Assembly: GCA_002437565.1 (NCBI GenBank)
Contig: DJQL01000010.1
Span: 1,611-11,020 of the forward strand
Source of the DNA: Prevotella sp. UBA6387
Lineage (GTDB): Bacteria > Bacteroidota > Bacteroidia > Bacteroidales > Bacteroidaceae
Direction: 5' to 3'
DNA length: 9,410 nucleotides
The stretch's first letter is position 1. Every line of letters begins with the position of its first letter. Under the pieces are notes generated by a model. It ran no database searches. It worked only from the letters and a program-made list of their open reading frames with translations, and was not told where the DNA came from. The translations under genes and the position numbers were made by a program. Shown in pieces: positions 1 through 7,433 of this stretch.

Positions 1-566
1 AGGAAGTTGGGGTAGTAGAGGTGGGCCTGGAATTGGCAGATGTATCCGTAGAACTCGTCTATCCCACGCTTGTCGGGTGTCGATGCCGAGCCCTCGTAGC
101 CACCTGCCCATTTGCCGAACATTCCGGTGCGATAGCCGCGGTCTTTCAGCATCTCTGGAAGAATTTTGTGCGCCGGGTCGTAGGGCTCCTGGCCCACGAC
201 GGCGAAGTCAACGTTGTCGCCATAGCGCACGGTCTTGTTATATGACCAGTATTCCTTGTTGCCCCTCACGTGTGAGTGTCCTGAGTGTTGGCCTGTCATG
301 AGTGCAGCGCGCGACGGGGCCGACACTGGCGAGCCGGCGTATGCCTGAGTGAAGCGCATGCCTTCACTGGCCATGCGGTCTATGTTGGGCGTGGAAATGA
401 ACGGCTGGCCATAGCAGGCAAGGTCGCCATAACCCATGTCGTCGCACATTATGAAAAGTATGTTAGGGCGTGCGAGGCCAGTTTTTCGCGCCTTGCTTGG
501 CTTGGCTGCAAGCAATGCAGGCATGCAGGCGAGGCCGGCCGAAATAAATAGAATTTTTCTGTCCAT
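1..566 (-). CDS. S1-family sulfatase, serine type, partial (C-terminal part beyond the left edge)
   Basis: Hydrolyses sulfate esters on glycans, probably in the periplasm. Only the first 188 codons are present; the gene runs off the window at base 1. I translated it by hand from the ATG at 564-566 and found no stop. Residues 1-21 form a signal peptide (R3, K4, a hydrophobic core, cleavage probably after LLAA). Residues 34-48 (PNILFIMCDDMGYGD) are the classic N-terminal sulfatase strand with metal ligands D42 and D43. The active-site motif is S82-A-P-S-R86 followed by AALMTGQ, so formylglycine would be made from serine; in this class an anaerobic radical-SAM maturase (anSME) does this. K152 in GYRTGMFGKW is the second conserved active-site signature. 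The usual GKWHLG reads GKWAGG here, so the common His is absent. The gene lies downstream of the susD-like terminator and has its own -7 box, so it is probably a separate transcription unit. The substrate and S1 subfamily cannot be assigned from this fragment. Confidence 0.93.
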   Translation of the reverse strand, partial: MDRKILFISAGLACMPALLAAKPSKARKTGLARPNILFIMCDDMGYGDLACYGQPFISTPNIDRMASEGMRFTQAYAGSPVSAPSRAALMTGQHSGHSHVRGNKEYWSYNKTVRYGDNVDFAVVGQEPYDPAHKILPEMLKDRGYRTGMFGKWAGGYEGSASTPDKRGIDEFYGYICQFQAHLYYPNF

Positions 567-588
567 AGTCTTGTATGTATTCTTGTTT

Positions 589-597
589 GCAAAGTTA
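589..597 (-). promoter_or_regulatory. Bacteroidetes -7 promoter box for the sulfatase gene
   Basis: The minus strand reads TAACTTTGC, a full match to the Bacteroidetes -7 consensus TAnnTTTG(C). It would start a transcript with a leader of only about 16 bases before the sulfatase ATG. No TTTG or TTG is visible at the usual 19-21 bases upstream, so the -33 half is weak or absent. An inverted repeat occupies that place instead, which would fit a promoter that needs an activator (inference). Confidence 0.55.
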
Positions 598-612
598 CAG
601 ACTTTTCTCGTA

Positions 613-649
613 ACGATTAGCTTTTGGTGATGAAGTATAAACTAATCGT
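613..649. repeat. Inverted repeat over the -33 region of the sulfatase promoter
   Basis: The arm acgattag (613-620) is matched perfectly by its reverse complement ctaatcgt (642-649), with 21 bases between. The proximal arm sits 16-23 bases upstream of the -7 box, where a -33 element would be expected. It may be an operator or activator site. Eight-base arms in AT-rich DNA can also arise by chance. Confidence 0.3.
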
Positions 650-660
650 CTTGATATAAA

Positions 661-704
661 AAACCTTAAAAAGGCTATGATGGTAAAATAAAGCATCATA
701 GCCT
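661..704 (-). terminator. Intrinsic terminator after the susC-susD-like operon
   Basis: A perfect 11-base stem, AGGCTATGATG (minus strand 704-694) with CATCATAGCCT (682-672), encloses an 11-base AT-rich loop. On the minus strand it is followed by TTTTTAAGGTTTTTT. It lies 22 bases past the stop of the susD-like gene. This is a textbook Rho-independent terminator that ends the transporter operon and separates it from the sulfatase gene. Confidence 0.9.
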
Positions 705-726
705 CATATTATGCTACATCAAACTG

Positions 727-2814
727 TCATTTTGAATCGTTGTTGCCGTTGAGTCCAAACAATTCATTATAGCCAGGATTCTGTGTCAGCTGTGGGTTGA
801 GCACAATCTGGTTTGTAGGCACCATCATGAGATAATATGTATCGAGCCAACCTCCATCGGTCAATGGACTTGGATAGGTGTATATCCAACCAGAGCCTGC
901 TGAATTGTTTTCACCATTGGCCTTGCCAGTGCGCTGTATCTCGTCGTAGTCGACGAAACTGCCCGAGTATTTGCTCTTTGCAGTCCCATAAGGATTGTCA
1001 TCTGCCTTTATCCACATGCCACATGGCTGACGGTTCACGTAATATGCAGCCTTTGCCCAGCGACGTACGTCGTAGAATGCGAATCCCTCGCCAAAAAGTT
1101 CAATCTGACGCTCACGGCGTATCTCCCACAGCACAGGGTCAACTTCGTAGTTGCCGAATTTACCACCCTTGCCTGTCCACCAAGGTGCGTTGCCCTTGTC
1201 ACGGTTTGGATCAAAGTTAGCATCTATTTCAGCCACCTTCATGCGTGCCACGTTCGACCTGTCGCGTAGCAGGTTGATGGTCTTGTCTGCAACACTTTGA
1301 TCGAAGCGTCCGAGTTCCCATGCGGCTTCTGCATAGTTGAGCAACACTTCCTCAATTTTGAAGATTGGCTTGTCGGCTGTGCAGTATGCGCTTGATCCAG
1401 TAGAGAATTCCCACATGTCGTAGTGCTTCCATGTGTAGTAGCCTGTACGACAACGCATATAAGCGGTAGTGGAGTTGTCGGTAAGGTTGGGACTGTTCTT
1501 AGTCAAGGACGCGCCCCAATTCTGTCCTGGCACCCTCTTCATGCCAGTGCCACCGAACGAGCCGCCGCGCAGGCATTGTGTGTTCGCGCCTAGGTAGTCC
1601 ATGTATGTGCGGTACTTTGTAGCTTCCTCTGCCGTCACGGTATGTCCCTCAACAACGTCCCCCTCTTTAAGGTATTTCCATGTCTTGAACGAGTTTATGC
1701 CGTCAGCCGCGCCTCCATTGGTTGCTACCACGTATGGCGGCTGTATGTTCTGGTATAGGCGTGGGTCACGGCTGTCGAACGTGTCCCACATGTCCTTGCC
1801 TTTGCCGCCTTTGTAACCAGATTTCGGGTTTGCGATAGGCAAGCCATTCTTCATAAGAAACATGTCTACGGTGTATTGCGGCACGTCTTCAAAGTGTGCG
1901 GCGATGTGCTCGAAGTCGTTGAAGCGGTTCATCAGTATGCCGTCGTAGTACTGCTTGAAGAAAATTACGCCAGGCACGTTTGTAAGATCCTCCGTAGTCC
2001 ACATCTCTCCATAGCCGGCAGCGGGATACTTCTCCGTGCCTTTGTAAAGTGTAGGGTACTGGTTCATGAGGTCTTGCGACACTTCAAGGCACTTCGTGAG
2101 ATACTGCTCGTAAGGCTCATCGAGTCCGTGATACTTCGCCCACGTTCCCTCGCGCAGCAGAAATCGTGACAGTGCGGCTTTCACCGCATTTGCTGTGATG
2201 GTGTTGTCGCCGTCCTCGAAATTGCCAAGGTTCTGCGCGGCATACTCCAAACACTCGACAATGCGCTGTGCAACCTCTGCACGCGGCGTGCGTGGACCGT
2301 AGGTCTCCTCGCTGTTCTCGTTGATTACCTTGTCTATCCATGGCACATCACCGAAACGGTCTATCAGCTCCATATACCACCACGCCTTGAAAAAGTATCC
2401 CACCGAACGCCAGTGTTTGGCCTCGGCCTCGTTGAGCACTCCGTCGTCTAAATGGCTGAGCATGATGTTTATGCGGCGGATGACCGAAAAGTCCCAACCA
2501 CCCCCAGATGAGGTTTGCGTGATGGCTTGATAGGCGTATGGATTTCGTGCGTTGTCGCGGCTTGTTACGAGCCCGCCATACCAGTCACCGTAAAACACCG
2601 AACTCACCACATTGCTATTAAGGTTGGTGCGTATGGTCGTATTGGTGAAGAGGTCGTAGCATGGATACATGAAGGCCTTGAAGTTGTTGTATTCCAGGAA
2701 AGCATTTGCTTCGGTGAGGTCGGTCTTGGGTATTTTCTCAAGAAAGTCGTCGTTACAGCCTGTCATGGTGAGCGATGCGGCAAGTGCTGCCGTGGCGAAT
2801 ATCTTAATGTTCAT
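727..2814 (-). CDS. SusD/RagB-like outer-membrane glycan-binding lipoprotein
   Basis: Surface lipoprotein that caps the SusC channel and binds glycan for import. The signal peptide ends in the lipobox M17-T-G-C20, so C20 is the likely lipidated residue; the following NDDFLEKIPKTDL is typical of SusD proteins. The helical TPR-like core is seen in KHWRSVGYFFKAWWYMELIDRFGDVPW (roughly 134-159) and LLNYAEAAWELGRFD (491-505). The C-terminal SusD signature is IRRERQIELFGEGFAFYD (565-582) followed by VRRW. The protein ends in the usual block VPTNQIVLNPQLTQNPGYN (665-683). At 695 residues it is longer than many SusD homologs. Extra Gly-, Asn- and Tyr-rich segments lie around residues 325-450 and 598-660 and are candidates for ligand-binding loops (inference). 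It starts 21 bases after the susC-like stop, so the two are co-transcribed, and an intrinsic terminator follows. The glycan cannot be read from the sequence. Confidence 0.96.
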   Translation of the reverse strand: MNIKIFATAALAASLTMTGCNDDFLEKIPKTDLTEANAFLEYNNFKAFMYPCYDLFTNTTIRTNLNSNVVSSVFYGDWYGGLVTSRDNARNPYAYQAITQTSSGGGWDFSVIRRINIMLSHLDDGVLNEAEAKHWRSVGYFFKAWWYMELIDRFGDVPWIDKVINENSEETYGPRTPRAEVAQRIVECLEYAAQNLGNFEDGDNTITANAVKAALSRFLLREGTWAKYHGLDEPYEQYLTKCLEVSQDLMNQYPTLYKGTEKYPAAGYGEMWTTEDLTNVPGVIFFKQYYDGILMNRFNDFEHIAAHFEDVPQYTVDMFLMKNGLPIANPKSGYKGGKGKDMWDTFDSRDPRLYQNIQPPYVVATNGGAADGINSFKTWKYLKEGDVVEGHTVTAEEATKYRTYMDYLGANTQCLRGGSFGGTGMKRVPGQNWGASLTKNSPNLTDNSTTAYMRCRTGYYTWKHYDMWEFSTGSSAYCTADKPIFKIEEVLLNYAEAAWELGRFDQSVADKTINLLRDRSNVARMKVAEIDANFDPNRDKGNAPWWTGKGGKFGNYEVDPVLWEIRRERQIELFGEGFAFYDVRRWAKAAYYVNRQPCGMWIKADDNPYGTAKSKYSGSFVDYDEIQRTGKANGENNSAGSGWIYTYPSPLTDGGWLDTYYLMMVPTNQIVLNPQLTQNPGYNELFGLNGNNDSK

Positions 2815-2835
2815 TGTAATGGTCGTTTTAGTTTT

Positions 2836-5800
2836 TTAGAATGTTATGTTAGCGCCCAATGATATTGTGCGGTAGTAAGGATAATCCCATACGATGGCGT
2901 TTTGGGTGTTGCCTTCAGGGTCGTAACCCTTAGGCAGGTCGGATATTGTGCCGAGGTTCTCTATGCTCACGTATATGCGTGCCGACTCCATGAGTGCGCA
3001 CTTCACCCAGTTGCGCGGCAATGTGTAGCCGAGAGTGATGTTCTTTATGCGCAGATAAGCGGCGTTTTGCAGATACTTGTCGCTCACGCGTGTGTTCGAG
3101 CCAACGTTGTTACCCTGGTCGTATATTCGGAACAGTTTGGCATTAGGGTTCTTTGCCACCATGTAGTCGGGGCTTTCGGGGTCATAGCTTTTGGCTGTCC
3201 AATAATTGGTCTGGTTGGAAAACAGTGGTTGGAACACTGCGTCAGACGAACCAGAGCCGGCAAATGGGAATATTGAAGAACCAGATAGCCAGTAGTCGCG
3301 CTTGCCTACACCTTGCAGGCGCACGTCGAGGCTGAAGCCTTTGTAGCTTGCTCCAAGGTTTGCGCCGAACTGGAAGCGTGCGCGGTTATTGCCGATAATC
3401 TTGCGGTCTCCAGGGTTGTCTAAGGTACCGGCACCACTGTCGATAACACCGTTGCCGTCGAGATCCTTGAACTTCTCGTCGCCAGGCTGTACCTTCACGC
3501 CCTGGATGGACGTTACGCCTTCTTTCAATGTCCATACTCCACGCTTAGCGTCGTCGAGCACGAAGTCGTCTATTGTGTAGTAGCCGTCAGACACGTAGCC
3601 CCAAATTTCACCGAGTCTCTGCCCCACATAGTAGTCGCTGAGGAGCCCCGACTCATTATTGTATTTCTTTATTTTTGCAGTGTTGTCATAGATGTTAAAA
3701 CCGATGTTGTACGCGAATTCGCCTATGCGGTCGCGCCATGTGAGGTTGAGTTCCCAACCTTTGGAGGTTAGGTCTGCCACATTCTGCAGGGGAGCCGATG
3801 CGCCTACAACGGAAGGTATCTCTATGCCGGCGGCAAGCATACCGTTGGTTCGGCGACGATAGAGGTCGAATGTGAGTTGTAGGCGGTTGTTTAAGGCCGT
3901 GAGGTCAACACCGAAATTGATGGTCTTCACAGTCTCCCACGTGAAGCTGCTGCTGACAAGCCCTGGCGACGAGATGACATTCACCTTGTCGTTCTTGTCG
4001 AGCCACACGGTGCTTTGACCTACCGACATTGTAGGCAGAAATTGATAAGGGTTGATGTTTTGATTGCCGATGGAGCCGTAGCTGGCACGTAATTTAATGT
4101 CGTCGAGCCATGATCTCGACCAGTCCATGAATTTTTCCTGGCCGAGACGCCAACCAATCGACACAGATGGGAAAAAACCGAAGCGGTCGTCTTTAGGAAA
4201 TTTCGATGAACCATCGTAGCGTCCATTCAGCTCAAGTAGGTAGCGGTCATTGAAGGCATAGTTGAGACGTGCGAAGCCGCTACGGATAGAATATTCCGAG
4301 TAGCTGTCAGTGATGGTCTTGTCGCCAGTGCCGCCAGCAAAAGACGGCACAGAGGGAGTAGTCTGACCTTTCACTTGTCCGAAGAAGTTCTTGTAAGAGT
4401 AGCTTTCCTGGTTGAAGCCAGCCATTGCCTTGAATGAGTGTTTGCCCCAGTGATGCTCGTAGTTGGAAAATATATTGAGCGCATTGTAGCGTTTTTGCTG
4501 GTCTTGCATCTGGTAGTAGTCCTGGCCTTGCTCCACAGACCACTTGGCAGCCAGCTGCGTGTCTGCGAAGCGAAAACGTCCCGAGTAGAAGTGTGAATCG
4601 ATGTCTTTTTTGTCGAAAGTGTATTCGGCGGTTATAGTCCAGTCTTTCAGTGGCTTGAATATGGAGCGTGTCGATATTCGTGTCACGGCGGTGTTGGTGT
4701 ATTGCACAGGCGCAAGCCTGAGCATATTGCCTGGTGTCTGAGAAGGCAGGTCTTCGTCTATTCCGAGAATTTCACCTGGTATGTTACCTTCGGGATAATA
4801 GCTCACGAGACGCGTGGTGTAGAACCCCATCATGTTGCCTACCACCTTTGGCTCTTTCTTGTCGGCATCGGTGTAGAGCAGGTTAGCCTCCTGTGTGAAC
4901 CACTTGTTCACATCTGCCGATATGAATGCTGATATGTTCTTGCGCGTGTATGTATCCTTGCTGGTTTTCAGAGGTCCGTTCTCGTGGTTGTATCCAGCCG
5001 ACATTCGAAAGCGAATACGGTCGCCGCCGCCTGAAATAGAGATGTTGTGGTTGTTGAGTGCGCCTGTTGTTAGGATGTTCTTATACATGTTCTTCTCGCT
5101 TAGCCAATATACACGGCCATCATCATCTTTCAGAATGCCGTCGCCAACGGTGTTGAGCGAACCTGGGTTCTGCTTGTACTGTTGCAGGTAGTCGCGCCAT
5201 TTCGACACGTCCCCGTTGCCCGCCCAGTAAGAATTTGTATAGCCAGCCTCTATGTATGCGTCAAGATATTCGGTGAGCGACGATTGTTCAAGCACGTTAA
5301 GGGATCTCTCCCAACCTACGTTGAAATTATAGTTGAGATTGAGCTTTGTCTTGTCTTTCGGTCGTTTTGTGGTAACGAGAATTACGCCGCCAGCCGCGCG
5401 TGCGCCGTAGATTGCAGATGATGCGGCATCTTTCAGCACCGACACGCTTTCTATGTCGTCGGGGTTGAGAAGGCTTATGTCGCCTTCAACGTTATCTATA
5501 AGCACGAGTGGTGAGCCCCCATTGATAGACAGCGTGCCACGTATGTTGAACGATTTTGATTGGCCAGGCCCCGTTCCTCCGCCAATTGTCAGGCCAGGCA
5601 TAGCCCCCTGCAAGGCGGCTGCGGCATTGGTCACGGGACGGTCGCCGAGCACATCAGACATCTTTACTTGCGCGACAGAACCCGTAAGGTTCTCTTTCTT
5701 TTGTGTGCCGAAGCCCACGACCACAACTTCGTCAAGGGTTTTGTTGTCTTCCGTAAGGGTTATTTTCAAAGGTGTGCCGTTCCATACCACTTCTTTAGAG

Positions 5801-6084
5801 GAGAAACCGATGAATGAAACTACAAGGCGGGTGCCTTCCTTTACATTATTTATGCTGAAGTCACCGTCGATACTGCTCACGGTACCGTTGGAAGTGCCTT
5901 TTACCACTATGGATACGCCAACAAGTGGCTCACCACTTGTGTCAACCACGACACCCTTGCATGGGGATGTCTGTTGCTGCGTTGCCAAGTTACTTATTGT
6001 GGCATTGTCGGGCGACGCGCTTGCTGGGAAGGCAACAAGCGAGGTCATGAGCAATGCAACTGGGAATGTCTTGTTTTTGTTCAT
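2836..6084 (-). CDS. SusC/RagA-like TonB-dependent outer-membrane glycan transporter
   Basis: Twenty-two-strand outer-membrane barrel that imports oligosaccharides, powered by TonB-ExbBD, in complex with the SusD partner encoded just downstream. Signal peptide 1-24 (K3, K5, hydrophobic core, cleavage near ASAS). Residues 42-115 are the carboxypeptidase-D regulatory-like domain of SusC proteins (GVVVDTSGEPLVGVSIVVKG, then IDGDFSI). The TonB box region is TLDEVVVVGFGTQKK (116-130). The plug domain follows to about 245, with LQGAMPGL, FNIRG, PLVLIDN and the hallmark SVSVLKDAASSAIYGARAAG (213-232). The remainder is the barrel, ending in the normal terminal aromatic (ITLGYTLPRNW, then YRTISLGANITF). 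Its 1082 residues are normal for the family. There is no N-terminal STN domain, so I see no direct link to an ECF sigma/anti-sigma pair. The ATG at 6082-6084 is followed by a good signal peptide. A promoter about 130 bases upstream implies a leader of around 120 bases. Confidence 0.97.
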   Translation of the reverse strand: MNKNKTFPVALLMTSLVAFPASASPDNATISNLATQQQTSPCKGVVVDTSGEPLVGVSIVVKGTSNGTVSSIDGDFSINNVKEGTRLVVSFIGFSSKEVVWNGTPLKITLTEDNKTLDEVVVVGFGTQKKENLTGSVAQVKMSDVLGDRPVTNAAAALQGAMPGLTIGGGTGPGQSKSFNIRGTLSINGGSPLVLIDNVEGDISLLNPDDIESVSVLKDAASSAIYGARAAGGVILVTTKRPKDKTKLNLNYNFNVGWERSLNVLEQSSLTEYLDAYIEAGYTNSYWAGNGDVSKWRDYLQQYKQNPGSLNTVGDGILKDDDGRVYWLSEKNMYKNILTTGALNNHNISISGGGDRIRFRMSAGYNHENGPLKTSKDTYTRKNISAFISADVNKWFTQEANLLYTDADKKEPKVVGNMMGFYTTRLVSYYPEGNIPGEILGIDEDLPSQTPGNMLRLAPVQYTNTAVTRISTRSIFKPLKDWTITAEYTFDKKDIDSHFYSGRFRFADTQLAAKWSVEQGQDYYQMQDQQKRYNALNIFSNYEHHWGKHSFKAMAGFNQESYSYKNFFGQVKGQTTPSVPSFAGGTGDKTITDSYSEYSIRSGFARLNYAFNDRYLLELNGRYDGSSKFPKDDRFGFFPSVSIGWRLGQEKFMDWSRSWLDDIKLRASYGSIGNQNINPYQFLPTMSVGQSTVWLDKNDKVNVISSPGLVSSSFTWETVKTINFGVDLTALNNRLQLTFDLYRRRTNGMLAAGIEIPSVVGASAPLQNVADLTSKGWELNLTWRDRIGEFAYNIGFNIYDNTAKIKKYNNESGLLSDYYVGQRLGEIWGYVSDGYYTIDDFVLDDAKRGVWTLKEGVTSIQGVKVQPGDEKFKDLDGNGVIDSGAGTLDNPGDRKIIGNNRARFQFGANLGASYKGFSLDVRLQGVGKRDYWLSGSSIFPFAGSGSSDAVFQPLFSNQTNYWTAKSYDPESPDYMVAKNPNAKLFRIYDQGNNVGSNTRVSDKYLQNAAYLRIKNITLGYTLPRNWVKCALMESARIYVSIENLGTISDLPKGYDPEGNTQNAIVWDYPYYRTISLGANITF

Positions 6085-6212
6085 ATTGACAAACAGTTTT
6101 TAATAATTAGTTTTTGTTATTTTAGAGAAGTTTATTTTTACTCCGTGTAGTTGTTGCTTGGAAACATGCCTGTAGGCTTAAGATCAGAGTGTGTTTGTGA
6201 ATGACTTTATTT

Positions 6213-6242
6213 GCAAAATTAACTTTTTTAACGGGGGGGCAA
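6213..6242 (-). promoter_or_regulatory. Bacteroidetes promoter of the susC-susD-like operon, with a C7 run in the spacer
   Basis: The minus strand reads TTG (6242-6240), 18 bases, then TAATTTTGC (6221-6213). The -7 box matches TAnnTTTGC exactly; the -33 box (CTTG) and the spacer, slightly shorter than the usual 19-21, are approximate. Transcription would begin near 6207 and give a leader of about 120 bases. Seven consecutive C (6239-6233 on the coding strand) lie directly after the -33 element, so a change in tract length would change the box spacing. Confidence 0.6.
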
Positions 6243-6304
6243 GTATTTTTACAATCTTTTACGTTTATTAATGTTATTTGCTTTTTCATGGATAGTATGG
6301 CAAG

Positions 6305-6351
6305 GCATGAAAAAAATCCTAACCTCTTCTTGCCAAATGGTTAGGATTTTT
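6305..6351 (-). terminator. Intrinsic terminator after the fucosidase unit
   Basis: A perfect 13-base inverted repeat pairs AAAAATCCTAACC with GGTTAGGATTTTT (arms 6339-6351 and 6312-6324, 14-base loop). On the minus strand the stem is followed by a run of T that extends it (seven T in total). It lies 38 bases past the stop of the 6390-7406 gene. The A/T flanks make it symmetric, so it may also stop plus-strand transcripts. Confidence 0.9.
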
Positions 6352-6389
6352 AAACTTGAAGGAGAGAGTCTTGTGTTTTTATTGTCTTT

Positions 6390-7406
6390 TCATTTCACCG
6401 TATTGCTGAAGTACGGCACGAGCCTCATGTCGCCGTCAACGACGGAGGCTGGAATGGTGTATTTGCCATCGCGGAATTGCGACGTGCTGACGGTGGTCTC
6501 TGTCCAATTGTTCTCGGCCTTCCCGTCGAGATTGCGTCCGTGGCGGATTACGAGTTTATAGAAATGGAAGCCTGGCGCGGGCACGACCTTCACGCTGAGT
6601 GGCTTTCCGCACACCGCTGTCTTGCCTGTCAATGGGCTGCCGTCAGCAAGCAAAATGTCTCCGTTGAGACCTCCTCCCAAATCGTCTACGCCACGGCTCA
6701 GGATTATGCGGTCGCCCTTGGCGAAAGTCTTGACCACAGTCTTTGCGCTTGTCGTGAAAAATGGCTGCGCGTCGCCGCTCAGCACGATGTCGTCGATGTA
6801 TGCTGCAAAGTCCGAATTGAGGTTGTGTGGCGACGTGGCATCGGGCACGATGAGCAGGTAGCGTATGGTTATGCCGTTGGCACCCGACACGGTGAACACG
6901 GCGTCGTTCCACTGGTTGGCGACAAGCGGTTGCGAAGCCGTGCTCCAAAACTGCTCAGTCATGGGCGACTGGCTTGGCCGGTCATTGCGGTTGCCAAGCC
7001 CTATGAGCATAGCTGGGCCAGCTTTGGGAGAGTAAATCTTCACATGGACATACTGCTTTTGTTTTGTCTGCGCGAAAGGCTCGCGGAGCCTGATTAACGC
7101 GCCGAACGTGTTGCTGCCGAAGCGCGAACGCTGTATGCCGAGAATCTTTTTAGAGGGGTTGGGAGCGAAGCCACGCACAGGGTCGGGAGCGGTCAAGTGG
7201 TTGCAGACGACACGCACGTTGGCTGGCATACTGCTGTTGTGGAATGGCGACGATTCCCATGTGTCGTATGCTCCGACCGAAACGTATGAGTCGTCGGTCT
7301 CGAAGTCGCACAACCTGCGGTCGGATGTCTGTGCCGAAACGGAAAGCGAAAAGCTCATGGCAAGTGCCATGGATGCCAGTCTGTCGAAATATCTTGAGGT
7401 TTTCAT
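6390..7406 (-). CDS. Secreted beta-sandwich protein of unknown function, possibly carbohydrate-binding
   Basis: I do not recognise a named family. Residues 1-25 form a type I signal peptide (R5 and R9, then the core MALAMSFSLSV, cleavage SVSA|QT), so it is periplasmic or secreted rather than a lipoprotein. Residues 32-212 read like a jelly-roll carbohydrate-binding module: it begins RLCDFETDD, has alternating strands (QYVHVKIYSP, WNDAVFTVSG, ITIRYLLIVPD) and closes with AAYIDDIVLSG (201-211), the 'D-D-I' closing strand common in such modules. Residues 225-338 are a second small beta domain with KLVIRHGRNLDG and YTIPASVVDGDMRLVPYFS; I have an impression of similar tails on other Bacteroidales secreted proteins, but that is memory, not a search. 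No glycosidase, lyase or sulfatase motif is visible. It follows the fucosidase by 27 bases, with purine-rich sequence (AAAGGAAAAAAAGGG) before its ATG, and a terminator follows it. A glycan-binding accessory to the fucosidase is the likeliest role (inference). Confidence 0.85.
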   Translation of the reverse strand: MKTSRYFDRLASMALAMSFSLSVSAQTSDRRLCDFETDDSYVSVGAYDTWESSPFHNSSMPANVRVVCNHLTAPDPVRGFAPNPSKKILGIQRSRFGSNTFGALIRLREPFAQTKQKQYVHVKIYSPKAGPAMLIGLGNRNDRPSQSPMTEQFWSTASQPLVANQWNDAVFTVSGANGITIRYLLIVPDATSPHNLNSDFAAYIDDIVLSGDAQPFFTTSAKTVVKTFAKGDRIILSRGVDDLGGGLNGDILLADGSPLTGKTAVCGKPLSVKVVPAPGFHFYKLVIRHGRNLDGKAENNWTETTVSTSQFRDGKYTIPASVVDGDMRLVPYFSNTVK

Positions 7407-7433
7407 TTTTCCCTTTTTTTCCTTTGATGTTTG

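Larger units (their letters stand above)
6085..6389. other. Intergenic region between the fucosidase unit and the susC-like gene
   Basis: This stretch of 305 bases holds no credible gene. It contains, in minus-strand order, the terminator of the upstream unit (6312-6351), the promoter of the susC-like gene (6213-6242), and an AT-rich leader of roughly 120 bases with one tiny hairpin (GCCT-AC-AGGC, near 6168-6177). No strong Shine-Dalgarno sequence precedes the susC start; the last bases before the ATG are AT-rich (AAAAACTGTTTGTCAAT), as is common in this phylum. Confidence 0.7.

Noticed and set aside
661..704. The strong inverted repeat considered as an operator or a mobile-element end
   Set aside because: Its position just past the susD stop and the T-rich tail on the coding strand fit an intrinsic terminator better, and no matching copy or target duplication is seen.
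5453..6103. Plus-strand open frame of 216 codons opposite the susC-like gene
   Set aside because: It is fully antisense to the signal peptide, CarboxypepD-like and plug domains of the susC-like gene, which are unmistakable. Its own translation is Ser/Thr/Pro-rich and resembles no protein.
6477..7097. Plus-strand open frame of 206 codons opposite the 6390-7406 gene
   Set aside because: Antisense shadow. The minus-strand frame has a proper signal peptide, operon spacing and a terminator; this one has none of these.
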